DNA of 64,000 bases, taken from positions 31,382,614 to 31,446,613 of the forward strand of contig OY743184.1 of assembly GCA_963555705.1 (NCBI GenBank), given 5' to 3'. Shown piece by piece: positions 47,461-58,561 of this stretch. Every line of letters starts with the position of its first letter. Positions within the stretch are counted from its first letter, which is position 1. This stretch comes from Ligustrum vulgare (taxonomy: Eukaryota > Streptophyta > Magnoliopsida > Lamiales > Oleaceae). The notes under the pieces were generated by a model that had not been told where the DNA came from, ran no database searches, and worked only from the letters and a program-made list of their open reading frames with translations. Position numbers and translations under genes: made by a program.

Positions 47461-48524
47461 ATGATTGCCCAATTAAAAAAGGAGCAATCGGGGGCGGACT
47501 CTATGGCTAGGAGGAGTAGTAGGCGTGAGTGTCATGCTAGGTACGGAGATGGGATGGATGAAAGGCCATTGAATCGAAAAGAGACATCAAAACGGGAGAG
47601 TAGTGATCATGTTCACCAAAGGAGGGAGGAACCGACAACCAAAGGTAAAGATAATTCTGATTCCAAGTCTCTTAAGGATAAAAATGTTAAGTGCTTTAAA
47701 TGTTTGGAACGGGGTCACATTGCACTTGATTGTCCACGTAAAAAGGTTAGGTGTGATAGTGAAGGGGCAAAAAGTGTTGTGGTGGATGAGTCAATTATTG
47801 ATAGGCATGCTCTTAGCGTTAAGCGTAAGGTGAATGTTTTGGATAATGTGGAAGGGCAGAAGGATAATATTTTTCGCACTAGATGCATCGTGAATGATAA
47901 AGTGTGTAGCATGGTGATTGACGGGGGAAGTTGTACTAATGTAATTAGTACAATGTTGGTGGAAAAATTAGACATACATTTAATGAAACACCTTATAAAT
48001 TACAATGGTTGACTGAGTCGGGGGAAGTTAAGGTGAAGAGACAGGCCTTGGTGACTTTTTCTTTTGGTGGATATACTGATGAGGTAATTTGTGACGTGGT
48101 GCCTATGCAAATTAGTCACATATTGTTGGGTAGGCCTTGGCAACATGAAAGGGCTGTGCTACATGATGGGTATACGAATAGATACAGCTTGGTAAAAGGG
48201 GGAAAAAAGTTTACTCTAATGCCACTATTTCCAACTGAAGCCCTGAAAGATCGATTGAAAGTGAAAAGTGAGTTTGAGGGGAAAAATAAGAGAGGTGAGG
48301 TCATGACCTCAGAAAAAGGAGAGGGAGTGGAAATTAAAGAAAAGAAAGTTGAGGCCACGACCTCAGAAAAAGGAGAGGGAGTGAAAAATAAAGAAAAGAG
48401 GGTTGAGGTTCAAATCTCAGAAAAAGGAGAGACTGAGTGCAAAAAGCAAAAGAAAAGAGAGTCTACCACAAAAATTAGTCTATTTGCACTTACTCACGCT
48501 AACACACCCCTCCCCGTTCTTTAA
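47461..48524 (+). pseudogene. gag zinc knuckle and retropepsin of the non-autonomous element
   Basis: The first frame (47461-48012) has a basic linker, the knuckle CFKCLERGHIALDC at about 47695-47736, and MVIDGGSCTNVIS, a gypsy protease with DGG in place of DTG/DSG. A one-base shift at about 48005 moves the rest to the next frame: LTESGEVKVKRQALV, ICDVVPMQISHILLGRPWQH (the hydrophobic-hydrophobic-Gly motif). Three diverged EKGEGV repeats with Lys/Glu-rich spacers follow at about 48295-48435. Coding ends close to the polypurine tract. A short capsid-like start (MSRGERSSSM at about 47315) lies upstream. Confidence 0.8.
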
Positions 48525-48918
48525 AATCTGTTTACAGGTATCGGAGTTAAACCATGAGCTTAAAATGGGAAAAAACTTGTTGGCACAAATGAGCAGCCCA
48601 AAAAGTTGAGAAAGTTGAAGGAGAAAAATGGTCAACCCAAAAGGTTGAAAGCAAGCACGAGGCATAAGCATGATCATCGAGCCCAGAAAAGCAGGAGGAG
48701 TTTGAAAAGTCGACCAAAATTAGATTCGAGGTCGAATCCTTGTCAAGAGAGGGAGTATGATATGATCCGGAGCACTCATCGAAGGGCGAAGTCGAGCCAT
48801 CGGAAATATGACGGTGATCTACGTGCAAAACAGAGCAAGTTTCATGTTGGAGTCGAGCCGAGAGGGCGAATGGATCGAGCCGAACCAAAGGAGCAAAGTT
48901 TGATGACCAGAAGCTTCA

Positions 48919-49078
48919 TTACGGCCCTAAAGAATAATTCTCACATCCGTAACTCCACCTCGGGTTTAAATGAAAAATTACAGAATTTAATAGTTACGGC
49001 CTTAAGAAATATGGTCACGGCCGTAAGTCTTAGGCAGAAAGTCATTTACGGCCGTAAATGAGTTCATCACGGCCGTAA
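48919..49078. repeat. Paired palindrome array in 3' LTR (6 copies, partly decayed)
   Basis: Copies start at 48919, 48941, 48994, 49015, 49046 and 49067, with the same offsets as the 5' LTR (22, 21, 21). Three copies carry substitutions (ACGGCCCTAA, CACATCCGTAA, ACGGCCTTAA). Confidence 0.95.
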
Positions 49079-49597
49079 ATCTGATTTTTTCGGATTTTCG
49101 CGTTTTCTTGATTATTTTTTCGTCTTTAAGTTATTTTCCTATTTTAGTATTTTAGTTCAATTAGAATTCTATTGTAAAAGACAGTTTAGTTTTGAGAATA
49201 TTGAATTTGAGTTGAGAGAGTTTTCTCCAATTGAAAGGTTGATGAGTCCCTTTTTGTGTTCTTCGAGAACAAATCCAACTTATCAAATATTGTGAAAATA
49301 TTTGTGGCGTTGAACTTATCAAATATTCGCGAGAATATTTGTGGCGTTTCCAATTAGAATCTTATCAAAGAAATTGACAAGTCCTTGTGGTGTTTCGAAA
49401 ACCTTGGATCTCAATTTCGCATCGCCAATCTTCGCGTCGTGAATCTTGGGTCAAGGTCCTATTGTCAATTTTATCTTTCCAGTATTTTAGTTCTTATTTA
49501 TTTTTGTGTTTAAATCTGATCTAGATCTTTCCTAGGTTTCAATTTTGTTATTCCGCGTTGTTCGACGAGATTCCCCGATTGGGATCTCATCAGGGTT

Positions 49598-50056
49598 TCA
49601 ACAAGTGAGCCAACTTCAAAACTATATTTTTCTAACCCAATATCATAAATGTTGTGAAAAAAGTTTGTTAATGTTTTGGGCCCAACTGTTTAATTCGAGG
49701 AATAATTAGATCCTACACTAGTTATTCCTACACTCCTTAGATAAATGCCAACTTTTAATACTATTTAGAAATTTACGTAATTTTTCAAAAATTGTCCCTC
49801 TCTTCTTCCATCGTAATTAATGCCAATATCTATCCTTCACAATTTTCAAATTTCGAGACTCCATTTTTCGCACAATTCTAAATGAAACAAATATTCACTA
49901 CCATATATCCACCCATTTCCATAGTTATCGCCCAAATCAAGCTTAGGGTTTTTGATATAAGTTCCAATTCTGAAAACACAGTTTCAATTAGTTCGTTTAG
50001 TCGAAAATTTCAACTTTCATATCCCATTCGACGCGAAATTACGGATAGATACCGGA
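49598..50056. other. Short gene-free flank before the DUF1985/Ulp1 gene
   Basis: AT-rich, probably promoter or 5' region of the gene that follows. A short frame from 49882 reads into the next gene and is not supported as coding. Confidence 0.4.
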
Positions 50057-51917
50057 ATGATGTCTACTCGAGCATCACCCATCAAAGAAAATCGTCGGAG
50101 TGGACATCCTAACCGAGCACCTTCAGTGGCGTCGCCGTCGAAAACTCATACAGCTGTGACAGAAAAATCTGGGCAAAAAGCAATCTTACAGCAAGAAGAA
50201 TCCGAAGTAATTCCGTGTCATTCTTCCAAGGGTATCTAATATCATCTAGTATAGTATTTATTTTCTTCAGACTTATGAATTTCTCAGTGGGAATGTGTTT
50301 ATATATGTAGTGATAGATTATGTTAATGATTATATTTAAATTTAATCATATTCGCCACCTTATTTCAATTTGTAATTGAAATTCTTGATTTATGTTGTTG
50401 GTGCGATGTATCAGTTAGATTCTAGTGCAGTAATGGCAATAGTCTGGTGCTCTGTCTTGCGATTAAGGTTGATGGCAAGTTTTAGTGATGATTACAATAG
50501 TGCATAGTTTCCGTTATATCATCAATTAGATTTTGATGTCAAGTTTCAAATCTATTAAAGTAGTTTCCAGTACTAGATTTCTGTAAGATTGATACTGCCA
50601 TGCTCTTTATATCTTGATTAAATGTGAACGCCAATTTTAAATGCTATTTGAATAGTGTCTAATACGCTTTTATATCCTCTATTCACATCATGCAAGGTGT
50701 CATCTAGTAATTTAAGGAATATTACAGATCATTACAACAAGTGTAATATGGATTTTTTTAACGTTACATTCCATTAACGGGTAATGTTAAACATGATTGG
50801 AATAGTGTTAAACATGGTTGAATAGTGTCTAATAGTAGTTGTTATATCCCATATGCACATCATGCAAGGTGACAGCTAGTAATTTAAGAACATTATATAT
50901 TTTATTACCCTAGACATAATATATATGTTTTTCACATTACAGACTATTACATTGTGTGTAATATGTATACAATAGTTTCTATTACTCTTATAAACTGTAT
51001 GGAACTGATTGATGGTGATCTAGTATCATAAAGAACATTACAGATCATTACAGTAGAGGTATAATGACTAAACATATTCGATGTTTTATTTTTGTAATCA
51101 TAACTAGTTAATTAGATGAGTAGACATATCCAGAGACCTCGTTTCATATTAGATTTATTACATGTTATTTTCATTTTGATGAGTGAGTAGTACATTTATA
51201 ATTGATTGTTATTACAGGAATGGGACCTCATCCTCCCATTCCAATATTGGTTTCACACTAGTATTGTGATGGACACCACAGACGACATGATATCTAACCT
51301 GCATGCCAAGCTGAATAAACTTCAAAAGGACCTATTTAAATGTACCTGCTTTGGAAGACTTATAGATATGAATAGAATTCTCCTTCAACCCCAACTCATT
51401 CCCAAAGTATTGTTGAGGGAACTACGAGTCAGATTTGGACTGGAAGAGTTTTGCCTAATTACAGGGTTGAGGTGTATTGGTAGCATTGATAAATATATAT
51501 TCCAAGTAGGACCATGCAGAATAAGCCCAAACATGGAAAGAATATCCAGAGAAGATGTGAAGCACAAGTTTTTAGATTTGGAGGAGAGTGTCCCAGATGT
51601 CGACGCAGTTGATCTCGGTGTTCTGTATTTGATATCGACATTCTTATTTACAACCCAAGCACACAAGAATATAGACGATGTGATGAGTTCCGGAGTGGCT
51701 CGACGAACGTTGACCCGTTGCACGTGCCCGTAGGACCAATAACGAGGCAAAGAGCCAACAAAATCAAGCAGACAATGCAAGGATTCATGCAAGCGTGGAT
51801 GGACGAGTGCTCGAGTGCAAAGACCTCATTTACGTTGCATAACAAAGTGGAAGAGGAGCAAAGTTATTACAATGCATTTGGATCAAGGAACAACAAGAAA
51901 ATTGTACAGCAACTGAT

Positions 51918-52192
51918 TCACGGCCGTAACGCCCAAAATTACGGTCGTAACAGATTCACGGCCGTAAAGCCCAAAATTATGGCCGTAACACTACTATGGC
52001 GAAATTAAGCAGAAGAGGACTTACGGCCGTAAACCAAATCCTCACGGCCGTAAATAAAGTTTAGTAGTTTTTATTTTTTTATTCAGAGAGTCGATTACGG
52101 CCGTATATAAATTTGTCACGGCCGTAACATATGTTTTTAATTTTTAATCCATAGCTTACTTACGGCCGTAAACTCATAAGTCACGGCCGTAA
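51918..52192. repeat. Paired palindrome array in 5' LTR (10 copies)
   Basis: Starts are 51918/51939, 51956/51977, 52021/52042, 52095/52116 and 52160/52181. Every pair has an offset of exactly 21 bases. A probable TATA box (CTATTTATAGGGC) lies at about 52265, some 75 bases downstream. Confidence 0.97.
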
Positions 52193-52596
52193 CTTAGGCA
52201 CCGCAATTTAAGATAATGTTAGGCGGTTTAGTTTATTTGCAATTCTAGTTATTTAGGTTTCTTTATTTTGTTAGCCTATTTATAGGGCTTTATTCAGCAT
52301 TGTAAAACAACTTTTTATTCTTGAGATTAATGATATTGATGGTGAGATATTCCCTTAATTTTCTTCTTGTTCTCGTCGAACAAATTGAACTTATCAAAGG
52401 ATTTGACAACCTTTGTGGCGTTCCCCCTTTGTGGTTCTTATCTCCGCATCGTAACGACTTTTGAGTTTAATATACCCATAGTTCATGCGTCGTGAGGTCG
52501 GGGTTGCATTGTTATCGTCTACTATCTTGGATTTTAGAGCTTTTCGGCGTTTAATTCTGCGTGTTCTTGGTGATCCCCATATCGGATCACATCATC

Positions 52597-52609
52597 TGGT
52601 ATCAGAGCC
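52597..52609 (+). other. Primer-binding site (initiator tRNA-Met)
   Basis: TGGTATCAGAGCC lies two bases after the 5' LTR end. It is the standard plant initiator-Met primer site, also seen at 24607 and, with changes, at 46892. Confidence 0.9.
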
Positions 52610-53392
52610 TGTCTCTAAATCCAAGTATTTAGTATTCCAGTTATTTTTTTTTATTTCCAAATTTTTATTCATTCAAAAAAAAAAAAAAAAATTCCATTCC
52701 AATTTGTGTTTCTTGAAATTCGTCAGAAATTCAAGATTTGCCAATATTGTTTCTTGTTCTTGTTGAATAGAAAAAAAAAATTCCATTCCAATTCTTGTTT
52801 CTTGAAATTCGTCAGAAATTCAAGATTTTCCAATTCCGTTTCTTGTTCTTGATTATTCTTGTTGAAAAAAAAAAAAAAAAAGAAATCAGAAATTTACAAA
52901 AAAAAAAAAAAAAAGGGTGTTATTGTTTGGAACAAGAATCAAGAAAATTTTTTCCAAGATAATTCAAGAAATCATTTATTGGAAAATAATCTTTGGCAAA
53001 TCTTTCCAACAATCATTGTTTCCATTAAATTCCTTATTCTTGATTCCATAAAACTTCTTCTTGAAATAAAATTCCCGTTTCCATAATTCCTTCTTCAAAT
53101 TTCTTGATTTCAATATTTTCCATCAACTTTCCTTATTTGCACTTTGGGGTTCATTCCACAAGGACCAAATCCGTGACTAGTTTGGTGGGTTCTTTGAGAA
53201 CGTGGAAAAAAAGGGAATAAAGAGGAAAAAGGTAGAGTGGTCAGATTAATAGAGGGAAAAAGTCAAAATCGAGTGATACACGAGTGATAAAACACGTGAG
53301 GATCTTTATTTAATTTTTTTCTCTTTTCTATAATATTAACCACGTCACAAAAGGAAGCTTCATCGACGGAAAAGGATCTTCAAGACTTTAAA

Positions 53393-55600
53393 ATGCTTGC
53401 AATGATGGAGGAACAATTTGGAAAATTGGAAGCGAGGTTGGATGCAAAGTTGGATGCAAAATTTGGTCAACAATCCGGCGTGAATGTAGAAAGAGCAAAT
53501 AATCTGGGGGAGACACGTGGTGCGGGAATTGCTCAACCACGTCAGGAACAACCGCGCAATTTCCCTAATTTACGGAGACCACTAAGGTATGACTTCAACC
53601 CACAGTTTAGAGCTAGGAATGAACATGTTGAGGTTGTTGATAGTGATGAAGATAGTGGTGAATTGTCTATTACTAGTGTTGGTAGGAGACGAGATCGGGG
53701 AGAAAGACGTGATAGGGGATATAGGCGTGATCGTAGGGATGATGTAGATGGACATGTTGGTAACATTAAAATGTCCATTCCCTTGTTTCAAGGTAAAAGT
53801 AATCCGGAGGTTTATTTTGAATGGGAAAAGAGGGTAGAATTGATTTTCGATTGTCATAATTATTCCGAATCCAAAAAGGTTAAATTGGCAGTCGTAGAAT
53901 TTACTGATTATGCTATAGTATGGTGTGATCAGTTGGTAACTAGTAAAACGAGGAATGGGGAGATGCCTATTGAAACTTGGGATGAGTTGAAGGCCCTTAT
54001 GAGAAAATGATTTGTGCCTGGACATTACTATAGGGATCTCCACCAAAAACTACAAACCCTTTCCCAATGTAGTAAGAGTGTGGAGGATTACCATAGGGAG
54101 ATGGAGGTTGCCATGATTAGGGAAAATGTAGAGGAAGACTCGGAGGCAGCCATGGCTAGGTTTTTAAGTGGTTTAAATCGAGATATTGCTAATGTTATTG
54201 AATTGCAGCATTATATCGATTTGGAGGAGATGCTTTACATGGCCATGAAAGTGGAGCGACAACTAAAGAGGAAGGGAACTTCAAAATTCTCTACAAGTTC
54301 CAATTCTTTTGGAAAGTCTACATGGAGTGGGACTTCTAACAATGAAGGGGTTGTACAGAAAAATAAATTTGAGGCACCGAAGGGAAAAGTAGAGCCACTC
54401 AACAGAGGTAAAATTGCTTCTGATTCTCAAACTCCTAGGACTAGAGATATTCGTTGTTTTAAATGTTTCGGCTTAGGACATATTTCTTCACAATGTCCAA
54501 ATAAACTAATATTAGTTATGCGTGATGGGGTATTAGGTTCGGAGGATAAGAAAGAGGAAGAAGTGGGGGATGAGTATAAGGATATGCCAGATCTAGAGGA
54601 TGTTAGTGAAAATGATGATGGGGATTATGCAGTAGCTAAATCATTTGTCACTAGGAGAGCCCTTAGTACTCAAGTTAAGGTGGAAGAGTCAGGTGAGCAG
54701 CGAGAAAATATATTTCATACTAGGTGCTTTGTGAATAACAAGGTGTGTAGTTTGATAATAGATGGTGGTAGTTGTGCGAATGTTGCTAGCACTACTCTAG
54801 TGGAGAAATTGTGCCTACCTATACTAAAACACCTTAGGACATATAAGCTACAGTGGTTGAATGAATCGGGTGAGATTAAGGTAAATAAACAAGTAGTGGT
54901 TGATTTGGAAATTGGGAAATACGAAGATAGGGTGGTTTGTGATGTGGTACCCATGCATGCGGGGCACATCTTGTTGGGTAGGCCATGGCAATTCGATAGG
55001 AAGGTTATTCATGATGGCTTTAAAAATAGGTATACCTTCACTAAGGATGGGAAAAATGTCAAACTAATGCCGTTGTCACCTCAAGAGGTCTATGAAGACC
55101 AATTGAAATTAAAAAGTGAGGAAGAGAGAAAGAGGGTCGGGACCACGATCCCGGAAAAAGGAGAGTTGAGTGAACAGAAGAGGGTCGGGACAACGATCCC
55201 CGAAAAAGGAGAGTTGTGTGAAAAATCGAGAGTTGGGACCACGATCCCAGAAAAAGGAGAGGGTGTGAAGAGTGCCAGTAAAAATAAAAGAGAGAAAACA
55301 AAGGTGAGCTTCTACGCAAAACAGAGTGATATCACCAAAGATATTTCTACAAATATGCATGTGATTTTACTAATGTATAAGGAATCCCTCCCTGTACTTG
55401 ATGAAGCTAACCACTCCCTCCCCAGTTTAGTTGTGTCTCTTTTGCAGGAATTTGCAGATTTATTTCCCGAGGAAATTCTTAGTAGGCTACCACCAATTCG
55501 AGGGATTGAACACCAGATTGACTTCATGCCAGGAGCAGTCATCCCAAACAGGCCAGCTTATAGGAGCAATCTCGAAGAGACCAAAGAGCTACAAAAGTAG
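53393..55600 (+). pseudogene. gag and protease of the 7.3-kb Ty3/gypsy element
   Basis: A single frame is broken by TGA at 54008 and closed by TAG at 55598. Gag features: an N-terminal coiled coil (MMEEQFGKLEARLDAKLDAK), an Arg-rich linker (RRRDRGERRDRGYRRDRRDD), and a capsid with IPLFQGKSNPEVYFEWEKRV, LPGHYYRDLHQKLQ-like and YHREMEVAMIR. The zinc knuckle is CFKCFGLGHISSQC at about 54455-54496. The protease follows with LIIDGGSCANVAS and VVPMHAGHILLGRPWQ. Three near-identical repeats VGTTIPEKGEL lie between protease and RT at about 55135-55260. An upstream start may have been lost: ACG stands at 53342, where the related element has ATG. Confidence 0.9.
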
Positions 55601-56995
55601 GTTGAAGAGCTGTTGAAAAAGGGCTATGTTCGGGAAAGCATGAGCCCATGTGCAGTACCAGTCTTGTTGGTACCCAAAAAGGATGGGACTTGGAGGATGT
55701 GCGTGGATTGTAGAGCAGTCAACAATATTATGGTAAAGTATCGCCATCCCATACCTAGACTTGATGACATGCTTCATGAACTTTATGGTGCTAGTATGTT
55801 TAGTAAAATAGACCTTAAGAGTGGTTATCACCAAATTCGTATGAAAGAAGGTGATGAATGGAAAACCTCCTTCAAAACCAAATATGGTTTATATGAATGG
55901 ATGGTTATGCCGTTCGACCTCTCAAATGCACCTAGCACTTTTATGAGACTAATGAATCATGTGTGCTTACATTGGTAAATTCGTTGTGGTATATTTTGAT
56001 GACATTCTGGTATATAGTAAGAACTTAAGTGATCACATTGAACATTTAAGATCTGTTTTGGAAGTTTTGAAAACTGAAAAACTATATGCTAATTTTAAAA
56101 AGTGTACTTTTTGCATGGAAAAAGTACTTTTTCTTGGGTTTGTTGTTAGTGCTAATGGTGTAGAGGTAGATGAGGAGAAGATTCGTGCTATTAAAGAATG
56201 GCTAACTCCCAAAAGTATTACGGAGGTTAGGAGCTTCCACGGGTTGGCTGGGTTTTATAGGAGATTTGTTAAAGACTTTAGTACACTTGCAGCACCACTC
56301 ACAGAAATAGTTAAGAAGAGTGTAGGATTCCATTGGGGGGAAGCACAAGAAAATGCTTTTAAAATGCTTAAGGATAGATTATGTTCTGCATCTATTTTAG
56401 CTTTACCTAACTTTAACCAAACCTTTGAGATTGAATGTGATACATCATGAATATGTATTGGAGCTGTTCTTATGCAGGAAAAAAGATCGATTGCATTTTT
56501 CAGTGAAAAGCTGAGTGGGGCAGTTTGAATTATCCTACCTATGACAAGGAGCTTTATGCTCTTGTTCGTGCCTTGGAGACATGGCAGTACTATCTGTGGC
56601 CAAAGGAATTCGTCATACACACTGACCACGAGTCACTGAAATACCTCAAGGGACAAGGTAAGCTAAACAAAAGACACGCCCGTTGGATGGAACTCATTGA
56701 GACTTTTCCATACGTCATTCGCTATAAGCAAGGTAAGGAGAATGTGGTAGCAGATGCCCTTTCTCACAGGCACGTACTTCTAAACTCTTTAAATGCGAAG
56801 TTGCTTGGGTTCGAGTATATAAAAGGTATGTATGTTGATGACCCTGATTTTTCTACCATTTATGCTTCATGTGAAAAAGGTGCAATTGATAAAATTTATA
56901 GGCATAATGGCTATTTATTTAAAGAGAATAAACTTTGTGTGCCTAATTGTTCTATGCGTGAATTGCTAGTGCGTGAGGTCATGGTGGGGGGTTAA
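55601..56995 (+). pseudogene. Reverse transcriptase and RNase H of the 7.3-kb element
   Basis: RT blocks in order: [75 protein letters not shown], then after a frameshift at about 55965 VVVYFDDILVYSKN (the YFDD catalytic pair) and VEVDEEKIRAIKEW. RNase H: FEIECDTS, stop at 56448, [20 protein letters not shown], a frameshift at about 56524, [36 protein letters not shown] and [10 protein letters not shown]. The catalytic residues are present, but the breaks prevent one product. Confidence 0.92.
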
Positions 56996-58101
56996 TGGGA
57001 CACTTTGGTGTTATTAAGACATTAGAAACTTGACAAGAGCACTTTTATTGGCCTAAAATGAAAAGGGATGTTCATCATATTTGTGAAAGATGTATAACTT
57101 GTAAACAATCTAAGTCTAGAGTCTTACCACAAGGTTTATATACACATTTGCCCGTACCTAATGAACCTTGGGTAGATATATCCATGAATTTTGTGTTAGG
57201 TCTACCTAGGACAAAAAAGGGTAAAGACTCGATATTTTTGGTGGTAGACAGATTTAGCAAAATGCCGCATTTTATTCCTTATAATAAAACTGATGACGCA
57301 ACAAACATAGCTGACCTATTATTTAGGGAAGTTGTAAGACTCCATGGGGTACATAGGAGTATTGTGTCTGATAGGGATGTTAAGTTCCTAAGCTACTTTT
57401 GGAAAGTCTTGTGGGGGAAGATGGGTACTAAATTGCTATTTTCTACTACATGTCACCCGCAAACTGATGGTCAAACAGAGGTAGTTAATAGGACATTAAT
57501 CCAACTTTTGAGCACTATAATAAATAAGAATTTAAAAAGTTGGGAGGAATGTTTGCCATTTGTGGAATTTGCTTATAATCGATCTGTGCATTCTACTACT
57601 TCATGTTCACCTTTTGAAGTTATTTATGGTTTCAACCCGCTAACTCCTCTTGATTTAATTCCTTTACCTATAGATGAAAGGAGCAGTTTGGACGGGGTGA
57701 AAAAGGCTAAGCTTGTGAAAGAACTTCATGAGAAGGTGAAAGGGCAAATTGAAAAGAAAAATGAGCGTTATGCGACTCATGCCAACAAAGGTAGGAGGCA
57801 AGTGACGTTTGAGCCGGGTGATTGGGTGTGGGTGCACTTGCGAAAGGAGCGATTTCCAACCCAAAGAAAGTCGAAGTTGCAGCCAAGAGGCGATGGACCT
57901 TTTCAAATCATTGAAAAGATAAATGAGAATGCATATAAGCTCGATCTTCCAGGTGAGTATAACATGTCTGCTTCTTTTAATGTTGCTGATCTTTCTCTGT
58001 TTGATGCAGGTGATTATTCGAGGACGAATCCTTTTCAACAAGGAGGGGATGATGAGTTCCGGAGTGGCTCGACGAACGTTGACCCGTTGCACGTGCCATA
58101 G
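56996..58101 (+). pseudogene. Integrase of the 7.3-kb element, running into the 3' LTR
   Basis: The zinc-binding start (GHFGVIKTLET, then H..C..C with [14 protein letters not shown]) spans a frame change and a TGA near 57032. The core is open from 57058: [20 protein letters not shown] (first Asp region), [14 protein letters not shown] (second Asp), [13 protein letters not shown] (Glu). Then [20 protein letters not shown] and [20 protein letters not shown] are followed by [20 protein letters not shown]. There is no classical chromodomain. The frame crosses the LTR border at 58050 and ends at 58101 within the LTR. Confidence 0.92.
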
Positions 58102-58286
58102 GACCAATAACGAGGAAAAGAGCCAACATAATCAAGCAGGCAATGCAAGGATTCATGCAAGCGTGGATGGACGAGTGCTCGAGTGCAAAGACCTCATTTA
58201 TGTTGCATAACAAAGTGGAAGAGGAGCCAGAGTTATTACAATGCATTTGGATCAAGGAACAACAAGAAAATTGTGCAGCAACTGAT

Positions 58287-58561
58287 TCACGGCCGTAACG
58301 CCCAAAATTACGGCCGTAACAGATTCACGACCGTAAAGACCAAAATTACGGGCGGAACACTACTATGGCGAAATTAAGCAGAAGAGGACTTATGGCCGTA
58401 AACCAAATCCTCACGGCCGTAAATAAAGTTTAGTAGTTTTTATTTTTTTATTCAAAGAGTCGATTACGGCCGTATATAAATTTGTCACGACCGTAACATA
58501 TGTTTTTAATTTTTAATCCGTAGCTTACTTACGGCCGTAAACTCATAAGTCACGGCCGTAA
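58287..58561. repeat. Paired palindrome array in 3' LTR (10 copies)
   Basis: Starts are 58287/58308, 58325/58346, 58390/58411, 58464/58485 and 58529/58550, all pairs offset by 21 bases. Some copies differ from the 5' LTR at CpG positions (CACGACCGTAA at 58325 and 58485, TTATGGCCGTAA at 58390), and one reads ACGGGCGGAAC. Confidence 0.97.

Larger units (their letters stand above)
46008..49592 (+). mobile_element. Non-autonomous Ty3/gypsy element: LTR-gag-protease-LTR
   Basis: The 5' LTR is 46008-46889 and the 3' LTR 48758-49592; both start TGATATGATCCGG and end GGGATCTCATCA. The primer site TGGTATCAGAG lies at 46892, two bases after the LTR. A polypurine tract, AGAGAGGGAGTA, precedes the 3' LTR. 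Flanks are GGGCT (46003-46007) and GGGTT (49593-49597), a target duplication with one mismatch. The internal region, only 1.9 kb, codes for part of gag, a zinc knuckle and a protease. RT, RNase H and integrase are absent. It is related to the 51681-58963 element but has a different LTR body. Confidence 0.9.

Noticed and set aside
47715..48888. Minus-strand ORFs opposite the gag/protease region
   Set aside because: They are shadows of the coding frame caused by its codon bias; no known domains.
51918..52192. CRISPR-like array, because a short repeat recurs at regular distance
   Set aside because: Repeats are only 12 bp, paired rather than evenly spaced, spacers are alike between LTR copies, there are no cas genes, and the context is a plant LTR.
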